A stretch of DNA of 47,543 nucleotides from CAKRZE01 sp045617585. GTDB taxonomy: Bacteria; Bacillota; Clostridia; Oscillospirales; CAG-272. The notes below the pieces were generated by a model. The model worked only from the letters and a program-made list of their open reading frames with translations. It searched no databases and was not told where the DNA came from. The stretch is taken from contig JAZLIW010000155.1 of the NCBI GenBank assembly GCA_045617585.1, forward strand, positions 1-47,543, written 5' to 3'. Of the stretch, positions 42,237 to 47,543 are shown piece by piece. Each line of letters opens with the position of its first letter. Positions within the stretch are counted from its first letter, which is position 1. Position numbers and translations under genes: made by a program.

Positions 42237-43013
42237 TTACGCTGCCGCGTGTGCCTCGAGCCAATCGGTTACGAACGCGACCGTCTGTGCTCTCTGCTCC
42301 TCCGCGGTGATCTTCCCTTCGTTGTCCCGCGGCTGCTCGCCGTAGTCACCGAACTGCGCGTGGTTCCCACCCGCGAGGATATGCTCCTCAAAATCGGAGG
42401 GCATCCAGTCGAGCGCCTTCTGATAGCGCGGCTGGTTGAGGACGCCGTCGGCATCACCGTAGACCGAAAGGATCGCGAGGTCGGTATCGCTCAGGTCCCC
42501 GGACGCGTAAGCCGCGACGAAGATCAGCCCGTCGATCTTGTCGGGATTCTTTTTCGCATAGCCCGCCGCGGTAAAGCCGCCGAGGGAGTGCCCGGACAGA
42601 TACCACGTTCCGATCCCGGGATTCGCCTCAATGATGCCGTCCGCCGCGTTCGCGTTCAGGCTTGCCACGTTGCACGCCATCTTCGGGATATTGCAGTAAT
42701 ACCCCTCCTCCGCAAGCGGTGCGAGGAGCGGAACGTACGCTTCCGGATCGATCTGCGCCCCGACGTAGAAAATGATGCCGGTCTTTCTCTCTTCCACGCC
42801 GTCCCCGGGTCTGATCTCAACGGAGCCGTCCTTTGCCACGGTGATCACGGCGGAAGGATAGAGGGCGGCGTATTCCTCCGGTGTCTTCACCGCGTGCCTG
42901 CTGACGAGGAAGACTGAGCCGACGACCGCGAGAAGCGCGATCAGGATCACCGCGACCGCGATCAGGATCACCCTGCGTACGGTTTTCTGACGTTTGGTCT
43001 TTTCTTTGCTCAT
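42237..43013 (-). CDS. Membrane-anchored alpha/beta hydrolase
   Basis: A 258-residue protein with a basic N-terminus, one transmembrane helix at about 13-37 (VILIAVAVILIALLAVVGSVFLV) and an extracytoplasmic alpha/beta-hydrolase domain. The catalytic triad appears as Ser in GHSLGG, Asp in YGDADG and His in GGNHAQFGDYG. The NHAQFGDYG ending is typical of the abhydrolase_5 group of small esterases. Substrate unknown. ATG 43013. The region upstream carries an extended -10 promoter under a perfect 14-bp palindrome, so the gene looks regulated. Confidence 0.85.
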   Translation of the reverse strand: MSKEKTKRQKTVRRVILIAVAVILIALLAVVGSVFLVSRHAVKTPEEYAALYPSAVITVAKDGSVEIRPGDGVEERKTGIIFYVGAQIDPEAYVPLLAPLAEEGYYCNIPKMACNVASLNANAADGIIEANPGIGTWYLSGHSLGGFTAAGYAKKNPDKIDGLIFVAAYASGDLSDTDLAILSVYGDADGVLNQPRYQKALDWMPSDFEEHILAGGNHAQFGDYGEQPRDNEGKITAEEQRAQTVAFVTDWLEAHAAA

Positions 43014-43032
43014 GATGGTTCCCTTTCCGTTT

Positions 43033-43052
43033 TACCCGCATACGTACGGGTA
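43033..43052. repeat. Inverted repeat in the alpha/beta hydrolase leader
   Basis: TACCCG (43033-43038) and CGGGTA (43047-43052) with an 8-nt spacer lie between the promoter and the start codon. They could form an mRNA hairpin or a protein site. Confidence 0.35.
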
Positions 43053-43069
43053 TATTGTAGTTCCCTCTC

Positions 43070-43078
43070 ATTATACCA
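43070..43078 (-). promoter_or_regulatory. Extended -10 promoter for the alpha/beta hydrolase
   Basis: Minus strand TGGTATAAT with perfect TATAAT at 43075-43070. No clear -35 exists, because a palindrome covers that place. Confidence 0.6.
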
Positions 43079-43084
43079 ACTTTC

Positions 43085-43098
43085 GGTAACGCGTTACC
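43085..43098. promoter_or_regulatory. Perfect 14-bp palindrome, candidate operator
   Basis: GGTAACGCGTTACC, centred on CG, at the -35 side of the extended -10 promoter. Even, CG-centred palindromes are typical of LacI-family operators; no such regulator is encoded nearby. About three perfect 14-bp palindromes are expected by chance in a window this long. Confidence 0.4.
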
Positions 43099-43161
43099 AA
43101 CGTTTTCCGCGTTTTTCGCGAATAAAAAAACTTTCGTCCGCCGCCGTTCCGTAAAAGCGCC

Positions 43162-43190
43162 TTGACCGCCGTCACGCCCCGTGCTATAAT
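43162..43190 (+). promoter_or_regulatory. Sigma-A promoter for the rhodanese lipoprotein
   Basis: -35 TTGACC (43162-43167), 17-nt spacer, -10 TATAAT (43185-43190). The leader to the GTG at 43270 is about 70 nt. Confidence 0.75.
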
Positions 43191-43220
43191 AGAAAATAAC
43201 CGTGTCTGACGTTTGAAGCC

Positions 43221-43280
43221 ATGAAAAAAAGACGGCGTCCCGCCGTCAAAAAAGGAGCGAAGAAAAACCGTGAAAAATAA
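43221..43280 (+). other. Possible leader peptide with hairpin before the rhodanese gene
   Basis: A 19-codon frame with an ATG at 43221 encodes a very basic peptide (MKKRRRPAVK...) and ends at a TAA that overlaps the GTG start of the rhodanese gene in another frame. Within it GACGGCG (43231-43237) and CGCCGTC (43241-43247) form a hairpin. The ribosome site ahead of the ATG is poor, so translation is doubtful. Confidence 0.25.
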
Positions 43281-43785
43281 GATCCTCCCTCTGCTGACCG
43301 CCGTTCTGACCCTGACCGTTCTTTCCGGCTGCGCGGGGGAAGAAAGACCCGGTGAACGGACGGAAAACGAAACGGAACGCGATACCGTGAAGGAGGAGAC
43401 CGTCCTTCCTCCCGAATCCGCCGAGGAAACGGAGCCGGACGTCACCGCCGCGGAGGAAACCGATATTCCGTCAGGCGCGTGGCGTTCGATCACGCAGGAG
43501 GAAGCGAAGCGGATCATGGACGAAGGGGGCGACTTCGTCATCCTTGACGTCCGGGAGCAGGACGAATACGACGAGGGGCATATTCCCGGCGCCGTACTCA
43601 TGCCCTACACCCGGACGGAGGAGCTGGCGCCGCTGCTCGTGCCGGAGAAAAACCGAAAAATCCTCGTCTACTGCCGCAGCGGCAGAAGAAGCAAGATCGC
43701 CGCGCAGTCGCTCACGGATCTCGGCTATACCGACGTACTGGAGTTCGGCGGGATCATCGACTGGAGCTACGGGACCGAGCGCTGA
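43270..43785 (+). CDS. Rhodanese-domain lipoprotein
   Basis: A 171-residue lipoprotein with signal peptide ending in LSGC (Cys21), a Glu/Thr-rich linker to about 70 and a single rhodanese domain. FVILDVREQDEYDEGHIPGAVLMPY is the N-terminal rhodanese block, and the active loop is YCRSGRRS with catalytic Cys135. It would transfer sulfur or bind an anion outside the membrane; extracellular rhodaneses are found in many Bacillota without clear role. Start is a GTG at 43270, with GGAG 12 nt upstream, a long distance. A hairpin sits between the promoter and the start. Confidence 0.87.
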   Translation: MKNKILPLLTAVLTLTVLSGCAGEERPGERTENETERDTVKEETVLPPESAEETEPDVTAAEETDIPSGAWRSITQEEAKRIMDEGGDFVILDVREQDEYDEGHIPGAVLMPYTRTEELAPLLVPEKNRKILVYCRSGRRSKIAAQSLTDLGYTDVLEFGGIIDWSYGTER

Positions 43786-43797
43786 CGTCCGCCGCGG

Positions 43798-44673
43798 TCA
43801 GTCCGCCCGCAGAAATCCGATCGGCAGCCCGGCGCGTACGGTCAGCAGCGGATTCACGGTCTGGCAGACCGCAAGATCGCACTTCATGCTGAGGAGAAAT
43901 CCCGCCTCCGTCCGGTCCCATCCGTTCGTGACCATCAGATCGTAGAGCTGCGTCACCGCGCGCTCGCTGCACGCTTCCAGCGTCTCCCCGGAGGCGATGA
44001 CCGAAAAGACGCCGTCCCGAAGGACCGCGGGCATCCGTAAGCCGCCGTTTTTTACGACGTCCACGCGGACCGTGACCTCGCCCGCCGTCTCCAGCCCGTA
44101 GAGAAAGACCTCTCCGTCTCCCATGACCGCGTGCAGATCGCCGATCGCCAGCAGTGCCCCCTCGGTAAAGACGGGCAGCCAGACCATGGCTCCCTCTCCG
44201 ATCGCCGTGCAGTCCATATTTCCCCCGTGATCGGAGGGGGTCAGCGTATCGATCTCCGCCCCGGCAGGAGCCGTGCCGATCACGCCGATCATCGGCGAGA
44301 GCGGGACCGGTTTCCCGCCGATCTCGGTCTGACCGTCCTTCAGGTCAAAGACGCGGTACTGCCGTTCTCCTTCGACCGTACGGAAGCAGTGCCTGCCGAA
44401 CCCGGTGCCCATAAAGCCGCGGTCCGCCGTCCGGATCGCAAGGACCGTGACCTTCAGAAGGTCGCCCGGATGCGCTCCGGTCACGTAGAGCGGTCCCGTC
44501 GCGGGATTGCCGAGGCGCGGACGGGAATCGTCGTACCGTCCGTCCGCGGTGATCGCTCCGTCGGAACAGTCCTCTGTCTCGAATACAACGGTATCGCCCG
44601 CGGCACAGACTGCCGCGGGTATGTTCTTTTTATCCATCCATCCTATTTTTTTGTCGGCTGTGATCCTGATCAT
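43798..44673 (-). CDS. Acetamidase/formamidase-family protein
   Basis: A 291-residue protein of the FmdA/AmdA family. Conserved blocks are NPATGPLYVTGAHPGDLLKVTV, PMIGVIGTAPAG, GGNMDCTAIGEGAMVWLPVFTEGALLAIGDLHAVMGDGEV and CDLAVCQTVNP. The enzymes hydrolyse formamide, acetamide or related short amides to ammonia and an acid, using zinc-like metal sites. The short C-terminal beta region differs from long FmdA proteins, so the substrate may be a larger amide. ATG 44673 has GGAGG upstream. It follows the WbsX-like gene by 34 nt, probably in one operon. Confidence 0.88.
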   Translation of the reverse strand: MIRITADKKIGWMDKKNIPAAVCAAGDTVVFETEDCSDGAITADGRYDDSRPRLGNPATGPLYVTGAHPGDLLKVTVLAIRTADRGFMGTGFGRHCFRTVEGERQYRVFDLKDGQTEIGGKPVPLSPMIGVIGTAPAGAEIDTLTPSDHGGNMDCTAIGEGAMVWLPVFTEGALLAIGDLHAVMGDGEVFLYGLETAGEVTVRVDVVKNGGLRMPAVLRDGVFSVIASGETLEACSERAVTQLYDLMVTNGWDRTEAGFLLSMKCDLAVCQTVNPLLTVRAGLPIGFLRAD

Positions 44674-44707
44674 TTTTTCCTCCTGTTCCCGCTCCCTTAT
44701 AAGAATT

Positions 44708-45835
44708 CTATGATTCATCACCGCAGAACACGCGGCGGATCGCGTCAAGATATCCGTAGCCGTACAGATCGTCGGGCTCTAGATAGCTGGTCTCCGTCCA
44801 CTCGTTCCAGGAATTGACCGTGATCAGCGGTGCGGGCAGCGCGTGCGTATCGACGTACCGCTTTGCCTCCCGCAGTGCCGCCTCGAAGTTTTCGGGCGTG
44901 TTGTTCTTTACAATCCCGGGCCGGAATCCGTAGAAGCGGGGATTGTTGTCCCACCCGCAGGAAACGTGCGGAAAATAGGTAAGCCCCTTCCCTTCCGCGT
45001 CCAGCCGTTCCCATTCGCGAACGGCGTCCTTCGTGATCTCACGGTAGTCCCGGTCGACGTTCAGAAAATGAACGAACTGATAGTGCGTCAGGCTGTCCGC
45101 ACCGACCTCCTTCGCGATCTCAAAGAAATTGCCGTCGATCGTCGTCCCGTCCTCCGCAGCGCAGCGCAGAACGCTGCCGTACCGTCCCGTGAACTGCAGA
45201 TGAAGACCGGGAAACCCCGCCTTTTTCGTTTCTTCCCGGAACCAGGAAAGCGCTTCCGCGGTCACTTCGACCGAACCGAAACCCTCGATCAGCGTCGAAA
45301 GCTCGTAGATCATGAAGACCGGGCAGCCGTCGATCTTGTAGTAATTCCCGATCCGGAAATACCGGTCGATGATCCGCTTCGCCATTTTTTCAAAAGAAGG
45401 CCGGTCAAGCGCGCCGCTCCAGATCACGGTCTCTCCGGCGCGCGTATCGGAAAGCTCCTTGTTCCACAGATGGTTCGCGTTGTGATTCGCCCACATCAGG
45501 TAGAATTTCATACGGCCGTTGTTTTTCGCACCTAAAAAGCCATTATTCAGACACTGCTCGAGGAACGGTCTGCGGTCAAACCAGTACCAGTCGTAAATAA
45601 AGACGTTCACCCCGTGGTCCGCCGCCTCGTCGATCTCCATTTCCATCACGTTGGGGTCCGCCTCGTTGACGTATCCCCAGAGCGGCTTCCGCGGCTGCGT
45701 GTGTCCCGGGAATTTCGCCTCCGCCTTCCGTACCGTCTGCCATTCGCCGTTCCCTTCCTGCCAGAACATCAGCGTTCTCTCCTCGTCTCCCGTATAGGAC
45801 GGCCAGACGTAGGCGGCAATATCGTATCGTTTCAT
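44708..45835 (-). CDS. WbsX/GH99-like glycoside hydrolase-family protein
   Basis: A 375-residue cytoplasmic TIM-barrel protein. Its hallmarks are IAAYVWPSYTGDE, a EMEIDEAADHGVNVFIYDWYWFDRR strand with the catalytic-site WYWF aromatic block, MIYE, and VNSWNEWTETSYLEPD near the C-terminus, typical of the WbsX family related to GH99 endo-mannanases. Members are annotated as glycosyltransferases or hydrolases; activity is not established. The ATG at 45835 has GGGAGAAA upstream, and a sigma-A promoter lies at 45893-45865. Longer frames would extend past the promoter and are rejected. The amidase gene follows. Confidence 0.87.
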   Translation of the reverse strand: MKRYDIAAYVWPSYTGDEERTLMFWQEGNGEWQTVRKAEAKFPGHTQPRKPLWGYVNEADPNVMEMEIDEAADHGVNVFIYDWYWFDRRPFLEQCLNNGFLGAKNNGRMKFYLMWANHNANHLWNKELSDTRAGETVIWSGALDRPSFEKMAKRIIDRYFRIGNYYKIDGCPVFMIYELSTLIEGFGSVEVTAEALSWFREETKKAGFPGLHLQFTGRYGSVLRCAAEDGTTIDGNFFEIAKEVGADSLTHYQFVHFLNVDRDYREITKDAVREWERLDAEGKGLTYFPHVSCGWDNNPRFYGFRPGIVKNNTPENFEAALREAKRYVDTHALPAPLITVNSWNEWTETSYLEPDDLYGYGYLDAIRRVFCGDES

Positions 45836-45864
45836 ATCGTTTCTCCCACCCGCGTTTTTCTTTA

Positions 45865-45893
45865 TTATAGCACCTTTTCCGGGGGAAAGCAAC
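45865..45893 (-). promoter_or_regulatory. Promoter for the WbsX-like/amidase operon
   Basis: Minus strand: -35 TTGCTT (45893-45888), 17-nt spacer, -10 TATAAT (45870-45865). Confidence 0.7.
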
Positions 45894-45931
45894 CGTTTTT
45901 CTCTTCCCGGAAGAAAAGTGAAAAACGCGTG

Positions 45932-45976
45932 GAAAAAGGCTGCCCCGATCCGCGTCATGCATATTCGGAGCAGCCT
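45932..45976 (-). terminator. Terminator after the sigma-factor fragment
   Basis: On the minus strand AGGCTGC (45976-45970) pairs with GCAGCCT (45943-45937), extended by TCGG/CCGA with one mismatch, followed by TTTTTCC. Confidence 0.65.
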
Positions 45977-45984
45977 GATCCTTC

Positions 45985-46095
45985 TCATTTCAGACAGATA
46001 TAGTAAAACAGTTTTCCGAGATATTCGTCGGTAAACGACCGGATCAGCCGTTCGTCCCTTTCGTCCGTTTGATGCTTCTTCTCGCTTCCTTTCAC
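45985..46095 (-). pseudogene. Truncated N-terminal fragment of an ECF-type sigma factor
   Basis: A 36-codon frame (GTG 46095) whose second half, DERLIRSFTDEYLGKLFYY, reads like the start of region 2 of clostridial ECF sigma factors. It stops after CLK and is followed by a terminator, so regions 2.2-4 are missing. It keeps a promoter at 46170-46142 and shares an upstream motif with the intact sigma gene at 13.1 kb. No good start codon with ribosome site was found. A functional short peptide cannot be ruled out. Confidence 0.45.
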
Positions 46096-46104
46096 TCATA
46101 TAGT
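46091..46104 (-). promoter_or_regulatory. 14-nt motif shared with the intact sigma operon
   Basis: On the minus strand the motif is ACTATATGAGTGAA, 13/14 identical to the motif at 13104-13091. It overlaps the GTG of the sigma fragment. Confidence 0.35.
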
Positions 46105-46141
46105 GCGGCAATTTCCGATTCGGGTGCATACAGCCGGAATG

Positions 46142-46170
46142 ATTATCATATAAAACGCGAAAAAGTTCAA
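46142..46170 (-). promoter_or_regulatory. Promoter for the truncated sigma fragment
   Basis: Minus strand: -35 TTGAAC (46170-46165), 17-nt spacer, -10 GATAAT (46147-46142). Confidence 0.5.
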
Positions 46171-46178
46171 GAGGACCG

Positions 46179-46207
46179 TTGCCAGAACTGCGGAAGCGTG
46201 GTATAAT
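46179..46207 (+). promoter_or_regulatory. Sigma-A promoter for the EEP-family gene
   Basis: -35 TTGCCA (46179-46184), 17-nt spacer, -10 TATAAT (46202-46207), divergent from the sigma fragment promoter. Confidence 0.65.
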
Positions 46208-46291
46208 GGAGACAGATTCCGATCCGTTCCGGTATTCTATCGGCAGAACGGACCGAAAAACGCAATTCCCGCAGAAAGGCCGGCACGAAAA

Positions 46292-47146
46292 ATGATCCTA
46301 CTGTCAAACAATCTTTGGAACCGCGACAAAAACTCCGATGCCTGGGCGGCAAGAGGCGAGGACTGCTCCGCCGACTGTCGGGTAAAAGGACTGGTCCTCG
46401 CTTATACGTCCGTCATGCCCGACGTCCTCGGTTTTCAGGAAATGTCCCGACATATGGAGATGCTGATCCTGCAGGGGATGAGAAGGATACCCCTTCCCAA
46501 CGGAACGGAGGCAAGATATGAGATCGTCACCGGCGGTTTCATTCCCATTCTGTTCCGCCACGATAAGCTGAGACTGCTGGAATCAGGTCATCTGCTCTAT
46601 CCCACGGAGTTTGCCCCTTATCCCGGAAGCTTCAACGATTCCGACTCCAAGGGATATTCCTTCGGCGTTTTTGAGGAACGTAACAGCGGGAAACGGATCG
46701 CCGTCATCAACACACATCTATGGTGGAAGCCCTCCGATCCTTCAAGCAAGAGTTATCAGGAGGGCTCCGATCTTGCCCGTGCGGCACAGATCGGCATGGC
46801 GACGGAGAAGGCGGACGAGCTGACGGCAAAATACCGCTGTCCTGCCGTGCTGATGGGAGATCTCAACGATATGCTGGGCAGTCCCGCTCTGACGGCAGCT
46901 AAAAGCGCCGGCTGGCAGGAAACACACGCCCTCTGCACCGGAGAACGGTGCGACACCCGCGGCTATCACTACTGCTTCCCCGACGGCTGGCGTCACGATC
47001 CGCCCGGCGAATACGAAAAAGCGATCGATCATATTCTCATCAAGGCTCCGGGAAATACGGAAATCCGCCGCTTCTGCCGCTTTACGGAGGAATTCTTTGA
47101 GCCTCTTTCCGATCATTTCCCTGTGTATATCGAGGCTGTTTTGTAA
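46292..47146 (+). CDS. Endonuclease/exonuclease/phosphatase-family hydrolase
   Basis: A 284-residue EEP-fold protein without signal peptide. Motifs in order are LLSNNLWN, LGFQEMS (metal-binding Glu), INTHLWWKP (catalytic His), VLMGDLNDM (Asp/Asn) and PLSDHFPVYIE (catalytic Asp-His). The set fits phosphodiesterases or sphingomyelinase/inositol-phosphatase-like members more than exonuclease III, which is encoded elsewhere at 17.9 kb. Substrate unknown. ATG 46292 lies 14 nt after AGAAAGG, a long spacing. Monocistronic with its own promoter; no terminator was recognised downstream. Confidence 0.83.
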   Translation: MILLSNNLWNRDKNSDAWAARGEDCSADCRVKGLVLAYTSVMPDVLGFQEMSRHMEMLILQGMRRIPLPNGTEARYEIVTGGFIPILFRHDKLRLLESGHLLYPTEFAPYPGSFNDSDSKGYSFGVFEERNSGKRIAVINTHLWWKPSDPSSKSYQEGSDLARAAQIGMATEKADELTAKYRCPAVLMGDLNDMLGSPALTAAKSAGWQETHALCTGERCDTRGYHYCFPDGWRHDPPGEYEKAIDHILIKAPGNTEIRRFCRFTEEFFEPLSDHFPVYIEAVL

Positions 47147-47369
47147 ATCCGGGTTCCCACGATTTTAAGCCGTAAAATAAGGCATTCCCGAACGGTATCA
47201 TACACGTTCAAATGATATTTTTCATCTTATTTCATAAGTTTCATAAGACTTTTTACAGCAAAAAACCGCAACTCCTTCCCTCTTTTCCGATCTTTCATAT
47301 TCCTTGCATATCAAGTTCAGGCACCGATAGAACCGCCGCAAATTTTCAAAAAATAATTCCTCAAACCCC
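47147..47369. other. AT-rich gene-free stretch with a tandem 9-bp repeat
   Basis: No gene is seen here. The DNA is markedly more AT-rich than the rest of the window and contains TTTCATAAG twice in tandem (47230-47238 and 47239-47247). No strong terminator hairpin was found after the EEP gene. Confidence 0.5.
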
Positions 47370-47398
47370 TTGACAAATCCGCTTTTCCGTAGTATAAT
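47370..47398 (+). promoter_or_regulatory. Consensus sigma-A promoter for tRNA-Pro
   Basis: -35 TTGACA (47370-47375), 17-nt spacer, -10 TATAAT (47393-47398), 12 bases before the tRNA. Confidence 0.85.
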
Positions 47399-47410
47399 AT
47401 CAACCGTTGA

Positions 47411-47486
47411 CTGGGTGTGGCGCAGTTGGTAGCGCGCTACCTTGGGATGGTAGAGGCCGCAAGTTCAAGTCTTGTCACTCAGACCA
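47411..47486 (+). tRNA. tRNA-Pro, anticodon GGG
   Basis: A full cloverleaf with encoded CCA (47484-47486). The acceptor stem CTGGGTG/CACTCAG has one G-T pair, D stem GCGC/GCGC, anticodon stem CTACC/GGTAG, and T stem GCAAG/CTTGT with T loop TTCAAGT. The anticodon loop TTGGGAT gives anticodon GGG at 47444-47446. C1-G72 and discriminator A73 are proline identity elements in bacteria. Position 37 is A (47447) where proline tRNAs normally have G; see findings. Confidence 0.9.
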
Positions 47487-47505
47487 AAAATACGGGGAAA
47501 TCGTG

Positions 47506-47528
47506 CCGTTTTTACGGGGTTTTTTTTT
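47506..47528 (+). terminator. Weak terminator after tRNA-Pro
   Basis: CCGT (47506-47509) and ACGG (47514-47517) form a short stem followed by GGT9. The long T-run is the strongest part. Confidence 0.45.
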
Positions 47529-47543
47529 CTTTTCTGGCACAAT

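Noticed and set aside
47212..47370. Small plus-strand frame of about 53 codons in the AT-rich stretch
   Set aside because: No ribosome site, unusual Phe/Ile/Lys content, and it runs into the tRNA promoter.
1..47543. CRISPR array, insertion sequence, prophage or integrase
   Set aside because: No regularly spaced repeats, no transposase or integrase motifs, and no phage structural genes were seen on either strand.

Overview
The window reads as a stretch of ordinary chromosome from a GC-rich member of the Bacillota, most likely an uncultured gut-type clostridium. Evidence for this is the mix of families (DUF4179 anti-sigma factor with its sigma factor, YitT, AzlCD, PutP, ACT_7-type protein, AlkZ-related protein, CehA-type PHP protein, GHL6- and WbsX-like hydrolases, Uro-D-like protein). 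Ribosome binding sites are strong GGAGG types, starts are often TTG or GTG, and sigma-A promoters keep an exact 17-nt spacer. No phage, insertion sequence, CRISPR array or conjugation gene was seen. The lineage is an inference; no marker gene fixes it.

Layout. 1-5.6 kb: a carbohydrate region with a lipoprotein SGNH esterase and a GHL6/GH29-like glycosidase on the minus strand, and a divergent SGNH hydrolase plus PHP phosphoesterase on the plus strand. 5.7-8.7 kb: PutP-type Na+/solute symporter, divergent LysR regulator and a GNAT acetyltransferase. 8.8-10.7 kb: a right-handed beta-helix protein. 10.8-14.3 kb: an orphan ZnuC-like ATPase, a sigma factor with its membrane anti-sigma factor, a YitT protein and a small unknown. 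14.4-16.8 kb: an ABC exporter fused in frame to a GNAT acetyltransferase. 17.0-19.4 kb: a coupled operon of an rRNA/tRNA 2'-O-methyltransferase, exonuclease III and an AlkZ-related protein.

19.4-24.7 kb: a six-gene minus-strand operon (ACT protein, DUF1653, metallo-beta-lactamase fold, FAD oxidoreductase, DapA/NanA-family lyase, BNR-repeat sialidase-like protein). 24.8-27.1 kb: an SDR and a divergent aldehyde dehydrogenase. 27.2-28.9 kb: an unrecognised 573-residue protein with a CxxC/CxxC pair. 29.0-31.1 kb: HAD phosphatase, coiled-coil protein and MscS channel. 31.3-33.4 kb: a large CE2-like lipoprotein esterase. 33.4-38.3 kb: purine nucleoside phosphorylase, AzlCD, Uro-D-like protein, S66 peptidase and Pr6Pr membrane protein. 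38.4-42.2 kb: a heterodimeric ABC exporter. 42.2-47.1 kb: membrane-anchored alpha/beta hydrolase, rhodanese lipoprotein, acetamidase/formamidase, WbsX/GH99-like protein, a truncated sigma-factor fragment and an EEP phosphatase. A tRNA-Pro gene lies at 47.4 kb.

The best candidates for something undescribed are the ABC-GNAT fusion, the 573-residue protein, and the truncated sigma fragment that shares a 14-nt upstream motif with the intact sigma/anti-sigma operon. A possible proline tRNA with anticodon GGG and A37 also deserves a check. Most other genes are recognisable families in small independent transcription units.
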